Assembly: GCA_964349885.1 (NCBI GenBank)
Contig: CAYGIQ010000109.1
Location: 1-9,208 of the forward strand
Direction: 5' to 3'
DNA from: UBA1413 sp964349885
Lineage (GTDB): Bacteria; Bacteroidota; Bacteroidia; Bacteroidales; Prolixibacteraceae
DNA: 9,208 bases
The translations under genes were made by a program, and so were the position numbers. The notes beneath the pieces were generated by a model. The model was not told the origin of the DNA. It searched no databases and saw nothing but the letters and a program-made list of their open reading frames with translations. How positions within the stretch are numbered: position 1 is the stretch's first letter; every line of letters begins with the position of its first letter. Below, one piece after another: positions 7,519 to 9,208 of the stretch.

Positions 7519-8145
7519 TTAGAGGTTAAAATGGTGGGTAAACGCAGGCTTGAGCCGGACATCGTGTGTGGCAATCAACAATGCCGAGCCATATTGGGAA
7601 GTAGTTTGCAGCAAGAGTTCCGAAAAAAGCCTACAGTTTGTATCGTCGAGACTGGAAGTGGGTTCGTCGGCCAGCACCAGCATGGGTCGGTTGGCCAGTG
7701 CCCTTGCAATTGAAAACCGCTGCAGTTCACCCATGCTAAGATCGAACGGGAATTTTTGAGTCAAATTTTGCAGGTCGAGGTCCCGCAGCAGTGTTTCGAG
7801 GTAAAGCATATCAGTTTTTGCTCCGGCGAGCGATTGCGCCAATGTGAGGTTCTGAAGCATGTTAACGGCATCAATAAAAAAGTGACGTTGAAATACCAGT
7901 CCGATGTGCCGACCTCTGAAGCGGTCAAGAGTAGCTCCTGCTAGGCGGTTTATTTGGGTTCCGTTGATGGTAATTTCGCCATCAACGGGGGGTAGAATTC
8001 CCGCCAAAAGGTGCATTAGTGTAGTTTTACCGCTTCCGGAGTTACCCATCAGCAGGGCATGTTCGCCCCCATTGAGGGAGATCTCCGGAAAATCAAAACT
8101 TCTGCCTCTGGGGTAGGTAAAACGCACATTGCGGGCAGTGAGCAT
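7519..8145 (-). CDS. ABC transporter ATPase, LolD/MacB type
   Basis: The cytoplasmic nucleotide-binding subunit that powers the FtsX-type permease downstream. At 208 residues it is compact for the LolD-like group (about 220-235). All motifs are intact: Walker A GNSGSGKT (34-41), Q-loop Gln86 in GLVFQRH, signature LSMGELQR (136-143, where the usual Gly-Gln is replaced by Gly-Glu), Walker B MLVLADEP (155-162, catalytic Glu161), D-loop SSLDD (164-168) and H-loop His194. The ATG at 8145 is preferred because the frame above it, to 8454, lies wholly within the ZIP gene and has no ABC-like sequence. The start is 11 bases after the ZIP stop, and the permease follows after 10 bases. An active ATPase is expected; the substrate is set by the partners. 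Confidence 0.92.
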   Translation of the reverse strand: MLTARNVRFTYPRGRSFDFPEISLNGGEHALLMGNSGSGKTTLMHLLAGILPPVDGEITINGTQINRLAGATLDRFRGRHIGLVFQRHFFIDAVNMLQNLTLAQSLAGAKTDMLYLETLLRDLDLQNLTQKFPFDLSMGELQRFSIARALANRPMLVLADEPTSSLDDTNCRLFSELLLQTTSQYGSALLIATHDVRLKPAFTHHFNL

Positions 8146-8156
8146 GGTAAAGTCGT

Positions 8157-8966
8157 TTAGTGGGTGTGTCCGTGATGGTGGATATGGTCGTGGGCGTGTC
8201 CGGCATGGGAGTGGTCGCCCATTACAAAATACATCAGCAGCAAACCTGCGATAATCATAACCAGCTGTATCGCCGAATTGCGTCGCGAGCGATCCTTGTT
8301 CAGTTCGGGCATCAGGTCGGTTCCGGCCAGGTAGATAAAGCCCCCTGCTGCAATGGGTAAAACCCAGATGGAAAGCGACTCCACCGAACTGCCGATCAAC
8401 AGGGTTACTACGTTGCCCAAAATGGCGGCCAACGCAGCATAAAAATTCAACCACAATGCCTTTTTGGCCGTAAACCCAGCGTGTATTAGAATACCAAAAT
8501 CGCTTATCTCCTGCGGTATTTCATGCAAAACCACTGCAAGTGTGGTGGCAATTCCAATCTCAGGACTGGCCATCCATCCGGCGGCGATTAATATGCCATC
8601 GGTAAAATTGTGCATCCCGTCGGCAAACAAGCTGATGTATCCGAACGACTTTGGATGGTGGTGGTGTTGAAATTCTCCAATGTTGTGTCCATGATGCCAA
8701 TGGAGGAACTTCTCCATGACGAAAAAGATAAGAATCCCCGACATTACCAATACCGCAATGAGGGTTTTGTTCTCGATAACCTCGAACGATTCGGGCAGAA
8801 GGTGAAAGAAGACGTTTCCAAGCAGCGCCCCTACGGCAAAACTTACCAAGACAAATACGATCTTCTGTAATTTGGCGGTTTTCATCGACAAAAAGAAGAT
8901 CCCTGTAATCGAAATAATACTCACGATTGCTGTGCTCAACAGCGATCCCAGCCATACTTGTTGCAT
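8157..8966 (-). CDS. ZIP-family metal transporter, LIV-1-like
   Basis: A 269-residue inner-membrane carrier expected to move Zn2+ (possibly Fe2+ or Mn2+) into the cytoplasm. About eight helices are visible. The two metal-site helices are clear: HNFTDG (119-124) in helix 4 and HEIPQE (148-153) in helix 5. These, with the following ISDFGILIHAGF, resemble eukaryotic LIV-1/ZIP7 more than bacterial ZupT, although the LIV-1 motif HExPHE has Gln in place of the second His. Two His-rich regions flank the core: a cytoplasmic-type loop at 89-104 and a C-terminal tail at 252-269 with ten histidines. The start is 15 bases after the Fur-family gene. Regulation by that repressor is likely. Metal choice is inferred from family and context. 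Confidence 0.92.
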   Translation of the reverse strand: MQQVWLGSLLSTAIVSIISITGIFFLSMKTAKLQKIVFVLVSFAVGALLGNVFFHLLPESFEVIENKTLIAVLVMSGILIFFVMEKFLHWHHGHNIGEFQHHHHPKSFGYISLFADGMHNFTDGILIAAGWMASPEIGIATTLAVVLHEIPQEISDFGILIHAGFTAKKALWLNFYAALAAILGNVVTLLIGSSVESLSIWVLPIAAGGFIYLAGTDLMPELNKDRSRRNSAIQLVMIIAGLLLMYFVMGDHSHAGHAHDHIHHHGHTH

Positions 8967-8981
8967 ACCGTTGTTTAATAT

Positions 8982-9208
8982 TTATTTTTTGGATGTTTCG
9001 TCGTTACAATTTTCGCACTTCCCTTTTACGATTATTTCAGTTTCGTCGGCCTTAAAACCTGTTGGCAAGGAAATGGATTCTCGCTCGCCACTGTCGATGC
9101 AAACCAGTTTTTCGCATTCGTTGCAATAAAAATGGACATGGTCGTGGGTACTTTCTGGTTTCAAGTTAAGCGCATATTTTACCATCAGGTTATCGACCAC
9201 AATTTTAT
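8982..9208 (-). CDS. Fur/Zur-family metalloregulator (5' partial, C-terminal part)
   Basis: The dimerisation and metal-binding half of a Fur-superfamily repressor; the DNA-binding winged helix lies beyond the right edge. The frame is open to 9208, so the GTG at 9200 is an internal Val codon. Family features seen are the wing-to-hinge strand ending VKYALNL, then the THDHVHFYC metal block, a first Cys pair CNEC, the GFKADETEIIVKGKC strand and a second pair CENC. The two CXXC pairs form the structural zinc site. The His common before the last Cys pair in Fur (Gly-His-Cys) is Lys here. Placement as first visible gene of an operon with ZIP and a His-rich ABC system suggests a zinc sensor (Zur) that represses its own operon when zinc is plentiful. 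Fur proper or a peroxide sensor cannot be excluded without the N-terminus. Confidence 0.85.
   Translation of the reverse strand, partial: KIVVDNLMVKYALNLKPESTHDHVHFYCNECEKLVCIDSGERESISLPTGFKADETEIIVKGKCENCNDETSKK

Noticed and set aside
7509..7574. N-terminal extension of the permease frame
   Set aside because: It overlaps the end of the ATPase gene; the ATG at 7508 follows an AGGA site and gives the expected cytoplasmic N-terminus.
8146..8454. N-terminal extension of the ABC ATPase frame
   Set aside because: The extra 103 residues lie inside the ZIP gene and do not look like an ABC domain; the ATG at 8145 gives a normal N-terminus.

Overview
The window looks like chromosomal DNA from a Bacteroidota bacterium, most likely order Bacteroidales. 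The evidence is a degenerate Nudix-type arabinose regulator paired with an SGLT-like sugar symporter (a Bacteroides-type ara arrangement), weak or absent Shine-Dalgarno sequences before most starts, and roughly balanced base composition. The genus cannot be fixed from the sequence alone. No RNA genes, insertion sequences or CRISPR arrays were seen. Coding density is high; the longest gap is 129 bases.

The left part (1-5560, plus strand) is a sugar-uptake and L-arabinose region. A 5'-truncated MFS permease of the fucose-permease (FHS) type ends at a clear intrinsic terminator (1291-1324). A new unit then starts: a Nudix-fold/winged-helix regulator (AraR type), an SGLT-like sodium/sugar symporter (AraT type) and ribulokinase (AraB). 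Together they would sense arabinose, import it, and phosphorylate L-ribulose. The isomerase (AraA) and epimerase (AraD) are not in the window, so they must lie upstream or elsewhere. A strong hairpin sits across the stop codon of the regulator, between it and the symporter gene.

The right part (5588-9208, minus strand) is a compact metal operon converging on araB with a 27-base gap. In transcription order it holds the C-terminal half of a Fur/Zur-family repressor (truncated by the window edge), a LIV-1-like ZIP metal transporter with a histidine-rich tail, an ABC ATPase, an FtsX/MacB-type permease with an unusual histidine/aspartate-rich extracytoplasmic insert, and a small secreted protein with a CFFC motif resembling DUF3299. 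Gaps are 15, 11, 10 and 1 bases, so this is almost certainly one transcript. The gene content resembles the zinc-responsive ABC/DUF3299 clusters of Pseudomonas (PA4063-PA4066) and Vibrio (zrg), but with a ZIP carrier and the regulator built in. I infer a zinc acquisition or envelope zinc-handling system. This is the most interesting part of the window.
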